A stretch of DNA of 64,000 bases from Andrena cerasifolii (Eukaryota; Arthropoda; Insecta; Hymenoptera; Andrenidae), in assembly GCF_050908995.1 (NCBI RefSeq), contig NC_135124.1:6138001-6202000 (forward strand), given 5' to 3'. The translations under genes were made by a program, and so were the position numbers. Of this stretch, positions 1 through 12,000 are shown piece after piece. The notes under the pieces are model-generated. The model made no database searches. It saw nothing but the letters and a program-made list of their open reading frames with translations, and was not told the origin of the DNA. Numbering within the stretch: position 1 is the first letter of the stretch; each line of letters starts with the position of its first letter.

Positions 1-1699
1 AGATTCTTGGCTTTGTTAAATTTATGTACGGTATTTCGTTTTTGATAAACAAGCCCTGATTATTCTCCTTAATAGACCGTTAAAGGATTTTTTTAAGAAG
101 ACGATGGTTCTTGTAATACAATTTCAAGATGTTAATGAAATTTAGGTATCTCCGGGAATCAGAGGAAATATTTCGTCGCAGACACTATTCGAACATTTCC
201 GTATGCCGTTACACAAGCCTGTAAGCAACGCAGGCGATAGTTTGCATTCGGCTTCAGTGATACGCGAGCGCCGTGAATTATTTCTTGCCGCCTGAAAAGC
301 GGAACTAGAATACCCTTGCTAGACGTGTACACGTAAACGATCTTACCGGCGAAATTGCGTTCGAACCAGCCGAGTAAATTTACCGGATCCCGAGTAAATC
401 GTGTGTTCGCCTCGCTATTAAATTCACAGCTCTAATTAATTTAAGAAAGAAGCTTAGTAGTTCACTGTAACGGCAGTGCAGCTCTGCCAATTGAAAAACA
501 CCTAAGTAACAGTTAAACAACCTGCTGTGCGAATAGTAATTTCAGATTTCATAACTCTGTTACGTGGCAATCGTAAGCAGGAACCTATTTCAGTTGGATA
601 CTTGTTGCGGAGCCTGTGAAATCCACGATTGAAATGGGTTGGTGTTCTCCGGAGTGTTTCGAAAACAAAAGTAGGTGCCCAGACAGTGTAGAAAATTCTC
701 CGCCAGATTGCATTTCCAATGTACGATTTTATTAAAGCGAGTAAGAAAACGACTGACGAGGTGCAAAACAGCATTACATTTCCACGCGACCTAGAGAAAC
801 ACGTATCAACTGATTACAGTCTTGTGCATCGCGTTCTTCCCCGCCGCGTCTGGCTACGCACGCGCCTAATCTACTTGCGCGGCCCACACGCGCACAATTT
901 CACGCTCGAAATTCGTTATGGAAGCGAGAAAGGCGCAAGACGCGATCGCAATTACGGCCAGAGCTATATGTCGAGGAGGATTCTATCGTAGATTTCCAAG
1001 GCAGGATTTCATTTCGTGACTCTTCCGCCTCGATCCCCTTTCAAGACTCCCTCCTCGTTACCCAGGAAAGATACTCCTTGAAAGGGTAAGAGAGCCAGTC
1101 GTCAGCATTTTCAGACACTCAACCGTTCCCTGCTAGGTTTTCCACGCGTCTCCCTCGCTTTTCTCGCGCTTTTCCAACCGTCTTCGGCCGTCTCTCGAAA
1201 CTGTGTCTGAGAGGGAAGCTACGTGCGAGAGGAACAGGCGTGTCTCTATTTCAAACCGTGTTCGTACTTAACCGTGTGTGGATAGACGTGAAAGACATTT
1301 CCTAGTCGACGCTGAATTTATAAAGCCTCGCCACGGGCGACTCGATAGCCTACTTCTTTTCGCGAGCAAATTTTTTCCCCCAAAATCTTCATCCCGCACT
1401 GAAGGAACTTCACCTCGAAGACACGTTTCCGTGCGTTTTCAGTTTCCTACCGGTTGCACGAATCACTTGCGAAACATTAAAACTGTAACTCTCAGGATCT
1501 TATTAAGTCGCAAAGGTTGCACACGAAACAGCAATAATCGAAAATAGTAATAAACAATTAATAACGAGAACGGATGCTTGGCTCCAACAACTACGTATAT
1601 CGAACTTCAATATTCATTAACCTTGTTATACTGACTTCACGTACCTTGAAACTTGATAGCTTTTGATTCTTACTGGGGTGAATTGAAGTCAGTTGCCTT
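1..1699. other. Non-coding stretch, no gene seen
   Basis: Only short open frames (90 codons or fewer) with no recognisable motif occur here. Base composition is moderately AT-rich with a CpG-containing patch around 840-1460. I see no tRNA, no transposon terminus and no obvious splice-bounded exon. It may be intronic or intergenic. Confidence 0.5.
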
Positions 1700-1998
1700 T
1701 TAAGGGGTTGTACCTAGCCAGGAGGCCGGAAAGAAGCGAATGTTTGTAATTTTTTTTTTAAAAGGGGAAGCATGAATTTTTACAGAACTTTTTGCACTTA
1801 AAAGAACAACATTTAAAGAACATTTGGTAATATTTCTACATGAAAATACCATGTGTTGTAGAAAAATTACCAAATGTTTATTAAATGTTGCTCTTTCAAG
1901 TGCAAAAAGTTCTGTGAAAATATATGCGTCCACTTTTTCAAAAAAAATTCACAAACATTCGCCTCTTTTCGGGCGCCTGACTCGTTATAACCCCTTAA
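1700..1998. mobile_element. TTAA-flanked fold-back element (piggyBac-like MITE), 299 bp
   Basis: The two halves are long imperfect inverted repeats of about 140 bp each, meeting near 1850. The outer edges read TTAAGGGGTTGTACC on the left and the inverse, ending CCCCTTAA, on the right, so TTAA sits at both ends. The inner arms share the blocks around 'cgaatgtttgt', 'cagaactttttgcactt' and 'aacatttggtaat'. TTAA at both ends is the target duplication of piggyBac-type transposons, so this is probably a non-autonomous relative. That assignment is an inference from termini alone, because no transposase is present. The short frames on both strands here are by-products of the palindrome. Confidence 0.7.
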
Positions 1999-4325
1999 GA
2001 GGACTGACTACCACTGCCCAGTACAATATTAATTTCCTACAAGAAAACACCCTTTAGCTTCGACTACAGGTTCGTTCAGGTCCCGATGCGCTGTATCAGA
2101 GATCTTGAAGCTGACTCAGTACCCAGGTCGGTCCCCGAACGTCTGAAAAAGCTGCAATGTTGGTTCTCTTTGTGGCTTAATTCGAGTTCCGTTTAACGCA
2201 GCTACCCCTTACGCTGCTTCTCGACTAGGGGAAAAGTCCTCGATCGCCTTCCCGCGCTGTCGTTGGTGGTGGTAATGAGACTTTGTCGCTGCCTTCGTTA
2301 CTACCTTAGCAGAAGCCCTTTGTGAGCGAAATAAAGCTCGACTTGGCTTTCATTTGCCCGCGCCTCGTTCCACCGCGTTCTCGCCTCGAGGAACGCCTCG
2401 TTCTTCTGCGTTACCCGCTCTTCCTCGTTACTTGAAAGTCACGAAGGCATGGGGCAAGGGAAACAGGGGCCAGGTGAGGTAATCGATGTACTCGTATCGA
2501 TAAAACGGATGTTTCTCGCTCGAGTGAACTTCCGTTCTGCGAACGTTTTGTCCAAAAGCCAGCCACGAATCCTTTTTTTCTCCAGCGACAATGCGTCTTT
2601 AAGGTCGACGCAAAGGCTGACGCGACCTTTTTCGTTAATTAGTTGATTGACTTTCGTGGGATCTGAATTTTCTGGGAATCGGGGTGGAAGCTTGATCTGT
2701 GATAGGTGGCGGATAGAGATTCGAAATCACGTAGCTGTTCGGAAATGATGTATGAAAAAATCATAGTTCACCAAGGGCTTTGCCACGAAGAATGAAGAAG
2801 GTGAGAGGGAGTTCTGTTTCAAGATTCTGGTAACGTGTTAATTTTATTAATAATTCCTGCTTCTCCTCTCATCGCCTTTTTTCTTTTCGCAGACCATAAA
2901 TACACGCACTATTCGAATTCAGACAAAAGTTCACATTTACTCGTATGTAACCGTGCGATGATCGACGATATTTGTAGGACAATAAATATTTGTTTCAGAT
3001 TTACTCCATTGCGTCGCAGTACACAGTAACTGTTGGGAACTACGTGTTCCAAGCTCGAGCACTGTGGCTTTTAACGCTCGAATTTGTATCGTTCCTCGAA
3101 TCCACCGCGTCCCGATTAAAGAAGGAGAATGACTCGTGGCGAATGTATTCGTAACAAATTCCAATGAGTCGTAGAATGGGAGTCCTGGTGTCGTTCAGCT
3201 CCCTATGAATTGTAAATTTATTCAACAGTTCTTGCTCCTCTCCTAGTCGTCGCAAACGAAGGAGCCATTACTTTAATAACTTTTCATGCCTTTCACGAGA
3301 ATAATGCACCGAGAAATTTCCTTCCCGATAAACTGGCATATTTTCGTGAACGATTTAATCCAACATTGTGCAGGGGCCTGGCACTACTTTGCAAATCTTA
3401 TTGTTAGTATCCATTTCAATACTCCGTTCCAACTGAATCATTTACCAATGGAACGAAGCAATCAGAATATTCCAGACTCAGAATAGACTAGAAACAGTAG
3501 TGACATCCTCGTCCTACGTATTCCATAAACTGATCCAAGCTCGGCTGACGCTATCCCCTCCGAAGGGAGAATCACTTTGCCACTGTAAAAAGGACTCGTC
3601 GTTCGAAAGTGGAAATAGATACTTGCAAGAGGCGTCAAATAAGATTATGCAATTCGATCGAGTTCAACAGACGAGCGTGTCTGAAGGCGAGGGGTCTGGT
3701 TTCCACGAGCTAGCAGCGTGATACGTCAACGTGACCGCGTAAACTTCTCCCGCGACAGTCACCCTTGGGTCTCATTTATGAGATCCTTCCGTGAGGAATG
3801 GGCTAGTTAACGTGAAGTGGCTCTAACTTCGAATGCTTATGGATGCACGGCGGGAAGAGAGGCTGCACCTCTGAGCAGCACGTAAATCGTCGAACGTGTG
3901 GTCGCAGGTGGTTACGAAGGCTTGAATGAGGACGTCGGATCGAAGGGGATACAGGGAAATGGTTTGAGACACCAGAGGAACCCTTATGCCATGATCACGT
4001 CCCCGTCGCCTTCACGGGCCTGGATAAAAGTTATTAGTATTCTGGGTCACAGTGTTTATCGGTATTTGGGTCAACGTATTTGCCAGGTTTAGACATTTGT
4101 AATTTCTAATTATTCAACGAAGAAGCGTCGCTCTCGTTTTCTTTTAAACACCTCAAAGCGCGTTTAGCAATAACGACGCAAGCACTTGCTGTCTTTTAAA
4201 ATTACTTTCGAATATCTGAGATTCGAAAACAGCCAATCTCGTGTCTGTTCCTACCTCATCCCCTGTCGCAATTAAATTCTATAACGATTGGGTTCTGCAC
4301 GTACCACAATAATTAGTAGAATTTA
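1999..4325. other. Non-coding stretch, no gene seen
   Basis: Only short frames (75 codons or fewer) are present and none resembles a known protein. No inverted repeats or tandem arrays stood out. Confidence 0.45.
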
Positions 4326-4329
4326 TTGA

Positions 4330-4545
4330 CGACTAGTCCCCTTAAAGTCCCCGGCGTTGCTCGGGGTTATATATCTCTTTTTGGTGAAAGATTTCTTAGC
4401 GAGCACTTAGAGGCGATGAGGAATCTACCAACCTTTCATGGTCCTAGGATCAGTGGTTCCTGAGAAATCGTGATGAATGAGTGAGTGAGGGAGGGAGTCA
4501 GTGGTATTTTGATTTTACATATATAGATAGGTTATTTAAAAAAAA
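4330..4545 (+). repeat. Dispersed-repeat-like segment with GC hairpin and GAGT run
   Basis: A short GC-rich hairpin (CCCCG, loop, CGGGG at about 4349-4366) is followed about 75 bp later by 'ggttcctgagaaatcgtgatgaa' and a degenerate GAGT/GGGA run at 4478-4500. The order of hairpin, a conserved-looking 'gagaaatcgtga' block and a simple tetranucleotide tail resembles the 3' parts of uncharacterised dispersed repeats in arthropod genomes. I cannot assign a class, and there is only one copy in this window. Confidence 0.3.
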
Positions 4546-5861
4546 ATAAAAACGTTAAAACCTTCCTCTCGCCAAGACGAGCAAAGTGATGTAACACACT
4601 TGTGAGTACGGTTAATATTTATTGAGAAAACGCATTTCAAAGTAAGCACATTGAAATTTATATAGTAAGTATAGATTGGGTCAGACAATTAAGGTGGGTG
4701 ATCGTGTAGATTTCAACGGGCGCGTAAATACGGCACGTAGGTAGACACTGTGGAAGCGTAAGGATACGTCAACGCAAGGATGGGTCGTATTCCTGTTTCC
4801 GGACCGTGAAGAGCCGCAAAGGGCTATGTAAAACCACGGTAATACGTGCAAGTAGCCGCACGGTGAAGATGAACCCCGATGTAAAATTCAAAATGGATGT
4901 GGAACGCAAATGGGAAAGGATGTGGAGATAAGTAAACACGGGAGTTCGAGTTCAGCTCGTGTTAAAACGAAGAGCTCATGAATGTGCACCGGCGAAAGAT
5001 AACGTGGAACGTTGCTCAAGAGGGAATGCACCCTGAAAGCGATATCTCACGCAAAAATATTCCGAGTGCCGACAGAGATACTAAAGTCAAGATCGTGTTA
5101 ATTGAAATACATACGGAGGATCCTGAGAAGTTTGAATACTCCACGGAGAAAAGGGCATGCGAAAAGTATCGTCACAGGCGACGCGGCAGATACACGTGGC
5201 AACCGAATCCCCAAGTCGGCTGAATGTTTGATCCGAAAAATAAACGGGTTTTACATTCCGTGTTTACAAATTGTTATACACTCGTAAAAATCGCTCAACC
5301 CTAATGTAAACATGTTATTCACTCATCCAATTGCCTACGTTCCCCGTTTACTTGTTACTGTAGCAGAGTCGCAAGGTTTCAGCTGCTCGCGACTACTTCT
5401 CTCCATTTTTTTCCTTTCACCTCACTTCGATTCTTATCATAAGCACAACAAAGATATGTGACCCGGCGTATTGGCATGTTTACACTTGCACGAGTATCTG
5501 CATTGCGACGCGAACTTCAATTCTTCCCGTATCGTTTTTGCCGTTCGCTCCTTCCTAGCAGCCGGTAGATAAGGAACAAAGTGGCGAAGAAATCGGATAT
5601 TGCTATGGAGTAGTCGCTTAATATTGCTTGTCTAAAATCTTGCGATTCTACTGTAACTAAGATATCCGTTTTACGCCTTCCTCGACACACGAATTTACTT
5701 TATACGTTTCATTTAACACAGCGATGGGGAAGACGCTCTTACAATATATATTTATACGCCTGCACACACGCACATGCACTCTCCAACGTCGCTGATCGCT
5801 TTTCCACTGTTGATCTTCACATAATTTCAAAGCATCAATAAGCATTGTTACTTTAACATTC
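4546..5861. other. Non-coding stretch, no gene seen
   Basis: The largest frame is 81 codons (4978-5223, plus strand), strongly basic and without a recognised motif. No other structure was noticed. Confidence 0.45.
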
Positions 5862-6055
5862 CTTTAATTCAGGGTTTCGCAAACTATGTTCCGCGGAACA
5901 CCAGTGTTCCGCTGAACCTGAATAGGTGTTCCGCGACAATTTAGAAAGGTCTTATACACTGCAACACATTTAAATATCTTCTACTTCATATTGAAAGGCT
6001 GCTTAGCTGCTAAGTGTTCCATTGTAGAAAAAGTTTGGGAAACCCTGCTTTAATT
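5862..6055. mobile_element. hAT-type MITE, 178 bp, with perfect 8-bp target duplication
   Basis: The element proper is 5870-6047. It starts CAGGGTTTCGCAAACT and ends with the inverse of CAGGGTTTCCCAAACT, giving terminal inverted repeats of at least 16 bp with one mismatch. It is flanked on both sides by the identical 8-mer CTTTAATT (5862-5869 and 6048-6055). An 8-bp duplication with CAGNG-type ends is diagnostic of the hAT superfamily. The interior has no coding capacity, so it must have moved using a transposase supplied in trans. The intact duplication suggests a relatively undecayed insertion. Confidence 0.9.
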
Positions 6056-6529
6056 CATACATCTTACAGAGATTATTTCGCGAGGCTCCTCTGATACAGA
6101 ACGAAGAAATGAAACGTGAACGTGGCTTTGGGCTGCACCTACCTCATTCGGATGACCACTGTCGTATCTTCGTTGGACGTCTTCTTCCGTTTGGCCACTT
6201 TTCTGCCTGCATTTTTACGACTTCTTATATCTTTCGTCTTCTGAGATCCCCGCGATTTTCTTTAAAGTGGCGAATCACTCTTGTTGAATCATTTCTCTCA
6301 CTGGTAGATACTTCAGCCACACGTGGATCTTAAGCTGGAGTTGGAAGATTATCATCCTCACACTTCCGTGAGGAGTAAAGTCTAAATATTTCTGAACAAA
6401 GACTTAGTTAACGACGCAAGCTGGTTGGTCCAATATCTCCACCAACTTGCTGTACCTTCTCCCTGAATCTCATGAAATATGTATCAGAAAAGTAATGACT
6501 GTATCTCCCAAAAATTTCGTATCCAATTG
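6056..6529. other. Non-coding stretch between hAT MITE and mariner relic
   Basis: Nothing recognisable is seen. The lower part (6408-6529) may still be the far 3' end of the adjoining mariner copy, because the same open frame runs through it, but it has no diagnostic motif. Confidence 0.35.
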
Positions 6530-7240
6530 TCAATGAAACCAATGCAGTCTCCTTCAAAGTAACATCCCTCGGACATAATATAATTGCGCCAGTGAGTTGT
6601 CTCACTCTTCGTAGCAGGATCAGACGTCATCTTTTGGGAGGCTCTTCATAAAGTCTTCGTAAAGTAATCAGTATTGTAGGATCACGGAAAAAGGGAGCCT
6701 CGGAAACGGGACTCGAACCCGGGAATCTTCTGTTTAGTTGCGCGCTGGCCAGCCGCCTTAGCCACCTCGGCTACCGCCGACTCCCCGGTCTTAGTCATTC
6801 CGTGTCCTCTCTTGTGGTGGTGGGGGTTCCTGATCCCACAGTATGAGAATGTTTACCTTAGGCATTCAGTTTCAGTTTGAGGAACAAGAAGAAGTCACAG
6901 AGTGACAGATCAGGTGAATAAGGGACTGTAGTTTTTCATGAAAAAATCACAACTAACACCGAATGTGTCGGTGCATTGTCGTGACGCAGGATCCAATTGC
7001 CTGAAACTTATGGTCAACCTCGACTTGCCCTTCTCAAACGTGCCAGAACTTCAGGATAAAATTTCTGCCTCACTGCTACACCCGGGATCACAAATTCCCT
7101 GCGGAGACTGTGCGCTCAGGTCGAGGCTCATCTTCCTCTGTTTCTCGCCCTTCCCAATACGCCTTATGCCAGCGAAAGACTTGGGTACGAGATAAACAAT
7201 CATCACCAAACGCATTTTTAGCTTCTGCGTACGATTTGGT
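6530..7240 (-). pseudogene. Mariner-family transposase relic, internally deleted and interrupted
   Basis: Read on the minus strand, three blocks are typical of mariner transposases in the expected order. Block one (7237-7088) reads SYAEAKNAFGDDCLSRTQVF followed by RWHKAYWEGRETEEDE, the helix-turn-helix DNA-binding region, and ends at a stop. Block two (about 7005-6937) has WILRHDNAPTHS, carrying the second catalytic aspartate. Block three (6916-6861) has SPDLSLCDFFLFLKLKLNA, carrying the third aspartate of the D,D34D triad. A further piece near 6567-6547 (GCYFEGD) matches the family's C-terminal region. The segment between the DNA-binding block and the second aspartate, which should hold the first aspartate, is mostly deleted. 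There are frameshifts and stops between blocks, and a tRNA-like sequence is inserted before the C-terminal piece. The copy cannot encode a working transposase. Family identity is firm and subfamily is not. Confidence 0.85.
6694..6784 (-). repeat. tRNA-like sequence (SINE head or tRNA pseudogene) inside the mariner relic
   Basis: On the minus strand there is a near-consensus A box (TAGCCGAGGTGG) and a B box (GGTTCGAGTCC) with the CCGGG/CCCG T-stem almost intact. The ends GGAGTCG and CGAGGCTCC pair at six of seven acceptor positions. A TTTTT run, a typical RNA polymerase III stop, follows directly (about 6692-6688). I cannot build a good anticodon stem, so a functional tRNA is unlikely. It resembles tRNA-Ser/Leu-type sequences with a long variable region. 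It sits inside the mariner coding relic and is bounded by possible short direct repeats CAGTAT (6669-6674 and 6839-6844), so it is probably a SINE-type insertion or retroposed tRNA. The outer limits of that insertion are uncertain. Confidence 0.6.
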
Positions 7241-8714
7241 GGCTCTTTCAGTTTAATAAGTCTCTTTCAGTTCAAGCTAGTAAGTTGAAACTTCATCTGT
7301 AGGTAGAGTGGGTATGTAGTTACCGGCTCGATGCACTTTTGTTTTAACAATGGCCCAAGTTTTCAAGTAAAAAACACAATCTCATTACTTTTCTGATGCA
7401 CCTCGAATGTTCCCTTTCCAACTGAATACATCAGCAAGCATAGGTCCCTCAAAATGATGGCATGTTTATATAGTCTATGATGTCTACCAATTGGTCTTCT
7501 GCGATGAGTACTTAACAAGCTAGGAGTATCATTGGATGAAGGTAATCGGTAAAGACTTCAAAGTTTCTTCTCATTCTTTTGCTGGGCTGATGATGAAACG
7601 TAACTCGAAGGATTCAGTGCACAGCATTCCCGTGTACATTCAGGTCCCAAACGAAACCATTCTACGCCATTTTCCTTAACATACTCATCTAAGCGATTTG
7701 CATCACGATCTCTTCAACGAAGCTGAAGCTCGTTAAAATAATCCAGCAGTTCAACTACCAGGGAAGTGCTCGTTTACGTGGGATATTCGTTACTTTGCGA
7801 GGCTAGAAAACATTGTTATTCTTCATAATTTCTCATGGTTATTCTGTTTCCTAATGCTCTGGGTGTAATACATACACCGTGGCTCCTTTCTCCCCAGATG
7901 AGATGTCTTCCTGCTGTAACGTGGCTGTACTACCCGCGTTGGGATCCGTAGCATCAAGAGAACCGCCCCCTCGCAGTTTTGTGTTGTATACAAACGCTAA
8001 ATTTTTACAGAAATTGTGTCCTATGCTGACACGAATGTGATCGAATCAAGCGAACACTTCCTTTGATCCAACAGTTCCTTTGATTGCTGACACGTTAATT
8101 GGCAAATTTCTGCGAACTTGCTTCCCGTCAATGAATTACAATCACAGCAATGAGTACTATAGTTGATGCGTATCGTGAGCAAGTTCTTAAATCGCAGAAA
8201 CGTTTCCAATTAAAGACAACGAACTGATCTGTCGCATCAATCACACTCGGAAATTTGTACATATTCGCAAATAATCTTTTCACTCCTTACGATTTTATAC
8301 TTACAATTCAGTATATTATAGAATTGAGAGGCTCAGTGGAAAACAGGCAGATACCACATATGCATAGATTACCGTTCCTTTGTACCATTAATTCATTCCT
8401 GCAATGTAGTGTAAAAAAAAAAAATCATAAAACGGTGGCACGTGTCCGTTTTCCTCTGGGCCCCTTAATTAGTAATTGAACGATTCGGTTGTATCTGTAC
8501 TTGCCTTCAAGTTATACACGCAACTACTTAGTCGACACAATCGTAGAAATACGAACTAACATCTCGATTGTCCAAAATTAAATTGATTTCGAGGTAACTG
8601 AACATGATCATGCTGTGGAAATAGAACACGTAGATCGGATGGTATTCAAACACATTCGATATTAAGTGACTGGCAGAACTGCATCCATCTCTGATGGAGC
8701 ACAATCAAAATCAT
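7241..8714. other. Non-coding stretch downstream of the STAND gene
   Basis: The part nearest 7241-7330 may be the decayed 5' end of the mariner copy. Beyond that only frames of 74 codons or fewer occur, with no recognised motif. An A-run lies at 8411-8422. Confidence 0.4.
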
Positions 8715-8720
8715 TTTATT
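8715..8720 (-). terminator. Candidate poly(A) signal for the STAND gene
   Basis: On the minus strand this reads AATAAA, about 315 bp past the TGA stop of the 1420-codon gene. It is the first canonical hexamer I noticed downstream. Such hexamers are common in AT-rich DNA, so the assignment rests on position only. Confidence 0.3.
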
Positions 8721-9032
8721 GCACGATAAATTGTATCAGGTAACACGAACGACAATTCCACTTGTTCTTTACAGATGATCACGCCCGTTACACTCATAAA
8801 ACACGTGGATTTAAGAAACATGAAAACTAAGTAAATTTCAGTGTAAAGCAATACCCTGATTTCACAGTGCTGCAAATAAAAACTGTCATCCTTAAAATGC
8901 TAACTTACTTCTACACAACAGAATTGTGTAATATTCAATTAGGTACTTTACAAAAATTTTAGCATTAGCATTGCAAGGATTAAATTCCTATAGACACACC
9001 AGTTCTATGTTGATATAACATAAACATTAGTC

Positions 9033-12000
9033 TCACTCTTTTAACATTTCTACCAATTTCCTCGCGACATTCTTGTGTTTATTTGCTTCGGCAACCTGCA
9101 ATAACGTATTCCCCCGATCATTGCGAGCTCCCGTTGCAGCTAGAAACTCCTCATGATTTACTGCTCTTAGGCTACTGATAATTGCAACATTACCACTTTC
9201 TGCATACGAAAATAGTCTTTCAATTAATTCCATGAAGTTAGTAACATTTTGGTCGCTGGAAACGCAAACAGGTGTTTCATTTTTGTAGTTTTTAATGTTC
9301 CAAGTTGCACCGTGTCTCAGTAAAGATTTGACTATCTCTGAAGAACCATTCTTAGCTGCTACGTGGAGGGACGTACTACCGCTAGCAGTGGTTTTAGCAT
9401 TAATGAAATTGGTCAATTCATCAGGACGCACATGCCGTAACAGAACTTCCGTCATTTCTTTGTTACCTTTGGAAACAGCAATGTGCAGCGGTGTATTGCC
9501 CTTATTACTAGCTTGAGTAACATCACCGCCGTTTTGTATTAAAATTTTTACTGCATTTATATTGTCACTATCAACAGCGTAATGTAGTTTTGTTCTACCA
9601 TAATTATCCCTAGTATTAACATTTCTATCTATCGCTATTAAATTCTTTGAGACATTTATGTTAGAATCGCCTTCGTCAGTTAATCGCTTACTAACTGTCA
9701 TTGACAATAATTCCAGAATTCCACGAATTCTTATAGTCTCTGGATGTTCAGGCCCATATAATTTGTTATACTTCCGAAGGACTTCTTGCAAAACTGTTAA
9801 AGCTTCATTGTTTTTTCCCTGCCCGATAAGTGCCCTCACTATGTTACGTTTTGTTTTCGAAAGCCCAGGGTACTCTTTTCCATAATTAATTTCTTCATAA
9901 TCAGCTACCTCTCTAAAAATTCTCAAAGCTTCATCATGCTTACCCTGATTGTTTAATACCGATGCTATATTACTTTTTATCATATACCTTTGAGGATGAT
10001 TGGGGAACCATTTTTCAAACACTTCAAGATTCTCTTGAAAGATTTGCAAAGCTTTTTCGCCCTCATTTCTTTCGGAGAAAATGCATCCCATATTAATTTT
10101 CGTACTTAAGGTGTCTACATGATTTTCTCCTAAGATATGTTTTTGAATGCTAAGTATCTCTTCATACTGTTGAAATGCCGCATCGAATTTCCTTTGTTTT
10201 GTATGTATTACAGCGATATGATTTCTTACGTTCAGAGTATTAGGGTGATCATCTCCTAAAATAACTTTCAACCGTTTCAATGTATCCTGATAAATTGTTA
10301 AAGCATCGCTATACTTCATTTGCTTGGAAAGAATACTTGCTGCAATGCTTTGTGTGCGTGCGATATCAAGATTATCGGGAGCCAAAATATTTATCTGTTT
10401 TCTTGCAGTATCGTGACATACTTCTAGCGCTCTGTCGTATTCTCCTAGTTCTCGCAATACTTCGGCTGTACCTAAACGAGTATGTAAAACCATAGGATTA
10501 TTTTCTCCAAAAAGCCCTATCTCAACATTTAGCGCACGTTGATATATCCCCATTGCATCACTGAATTTGCCTTGTGACACAAGTATTCCAGCTATATTCT
10601 TCAGTACATTTAGAAGATCAGGGTGATTTTTTTCCAAAGTAGATTCATTGTATATTTTTTGCCATATTCGTAAACTTTCGTCGTCTCTGCCTTGCATATG
10701 AAACACGCAAGCAATGATATTCTCCGTTTTTAAAGTTTTGGTATCATTTGCACCTAACGTCGCCACTTGAACATCATATACGTCTTGAAGAATCCGTGAA
10801 GCTTCGTTGTATTCACCTTTATGACATAATATTAGAGCTATTTCATTTTTGGCTGACAGGGTTGCGGGATGATCATTTCCTAACGTTTTTTGACAAACGT
10901 CCAGCACTTCTTGGGAGCACTTTAAAGCTTCGTTGTATTTAGATTGTAAAAGCAAGAAGGCAGATATTTGGATTTTTGTATGTATGGCTAAGTAATTATT
11001 TAGCCCAAAAGTATTTTTCCCCAAATTCAAAGCATCTTGAAGAATTTTCAAGGCAATAGCATATTCACCCTGGTACCCACGCGCCATCCCTATACTCTGA
11101 AGTGTTGCGCAAAAACTTTCTGGATCAAAATGCTTTGGTAATAGTGTATAAAGTAGCTGTAAAATATTTTTCCCAAATAAATACGCCTCCTCGAATCTCA
11201 TGCTATCAAGAAGCACATAGCTAAGAGTAACTGCAAAGCGCAAAAACTCTTCTACTAGTTTGTTATACTTATTTGAATAGTTCCAAACAGATAGGGCATG
11301 ATTAATAATTCTTGGCTTGATATTAACTCCAACAAATAGCTGTAGAGCTATTTTCAGAATCTCTTGTTCCCGATTCTGCTTATCCAAGTCTATTCTTATT
11401 ACTTGCTGTACCACCCTATGTACACGAAGCATTGCGTGCTCTGAACTAACCATGGAGTATTGCTCTAGTAATTCAATAGCAGATGCTAATTTTTCTTTGT
11501 CAGTCATTAAATTAGAAAATATATCTGTAGGTATATCTTCGGGAGCTAAGTAAGATGTAATGTATAAAATCTCTATGGCATCATTGCCACCTTCTTTACG
11601 TTTTATCATATCCAAAGTAATATTCCAAGTTGTAAATGCAGTTCTGGTATAATCATTATCACTATCTTCTGGAAACTCGAAATCGAGAACTTCTTTGGTC
11701 TTTTCAATGTACTTCACTAGATAATCCCTAATTTCGAACATCAGCCCTACGTGTCTCCATTTGTTGTCCTGTAGTCTTATATATGCAACAGCTTGTTGCA
11801 ACGCTAATGGAAGGAAATGTAGCTGCCCTGCCAGCTCTTTAATATCTTTCTCCTGTGCATGACTGTTTAGGTCGAGAGACATTTTAATGAACTCCGTTGC
11901 CTCTTCCTCGCTAAATACATCCAATGGTAATACTTTTATATGTTTTGGCCATTTACGATTACGAGAAGTTATTAAAACGCGAGGCCTGTTATAAGTGGGC

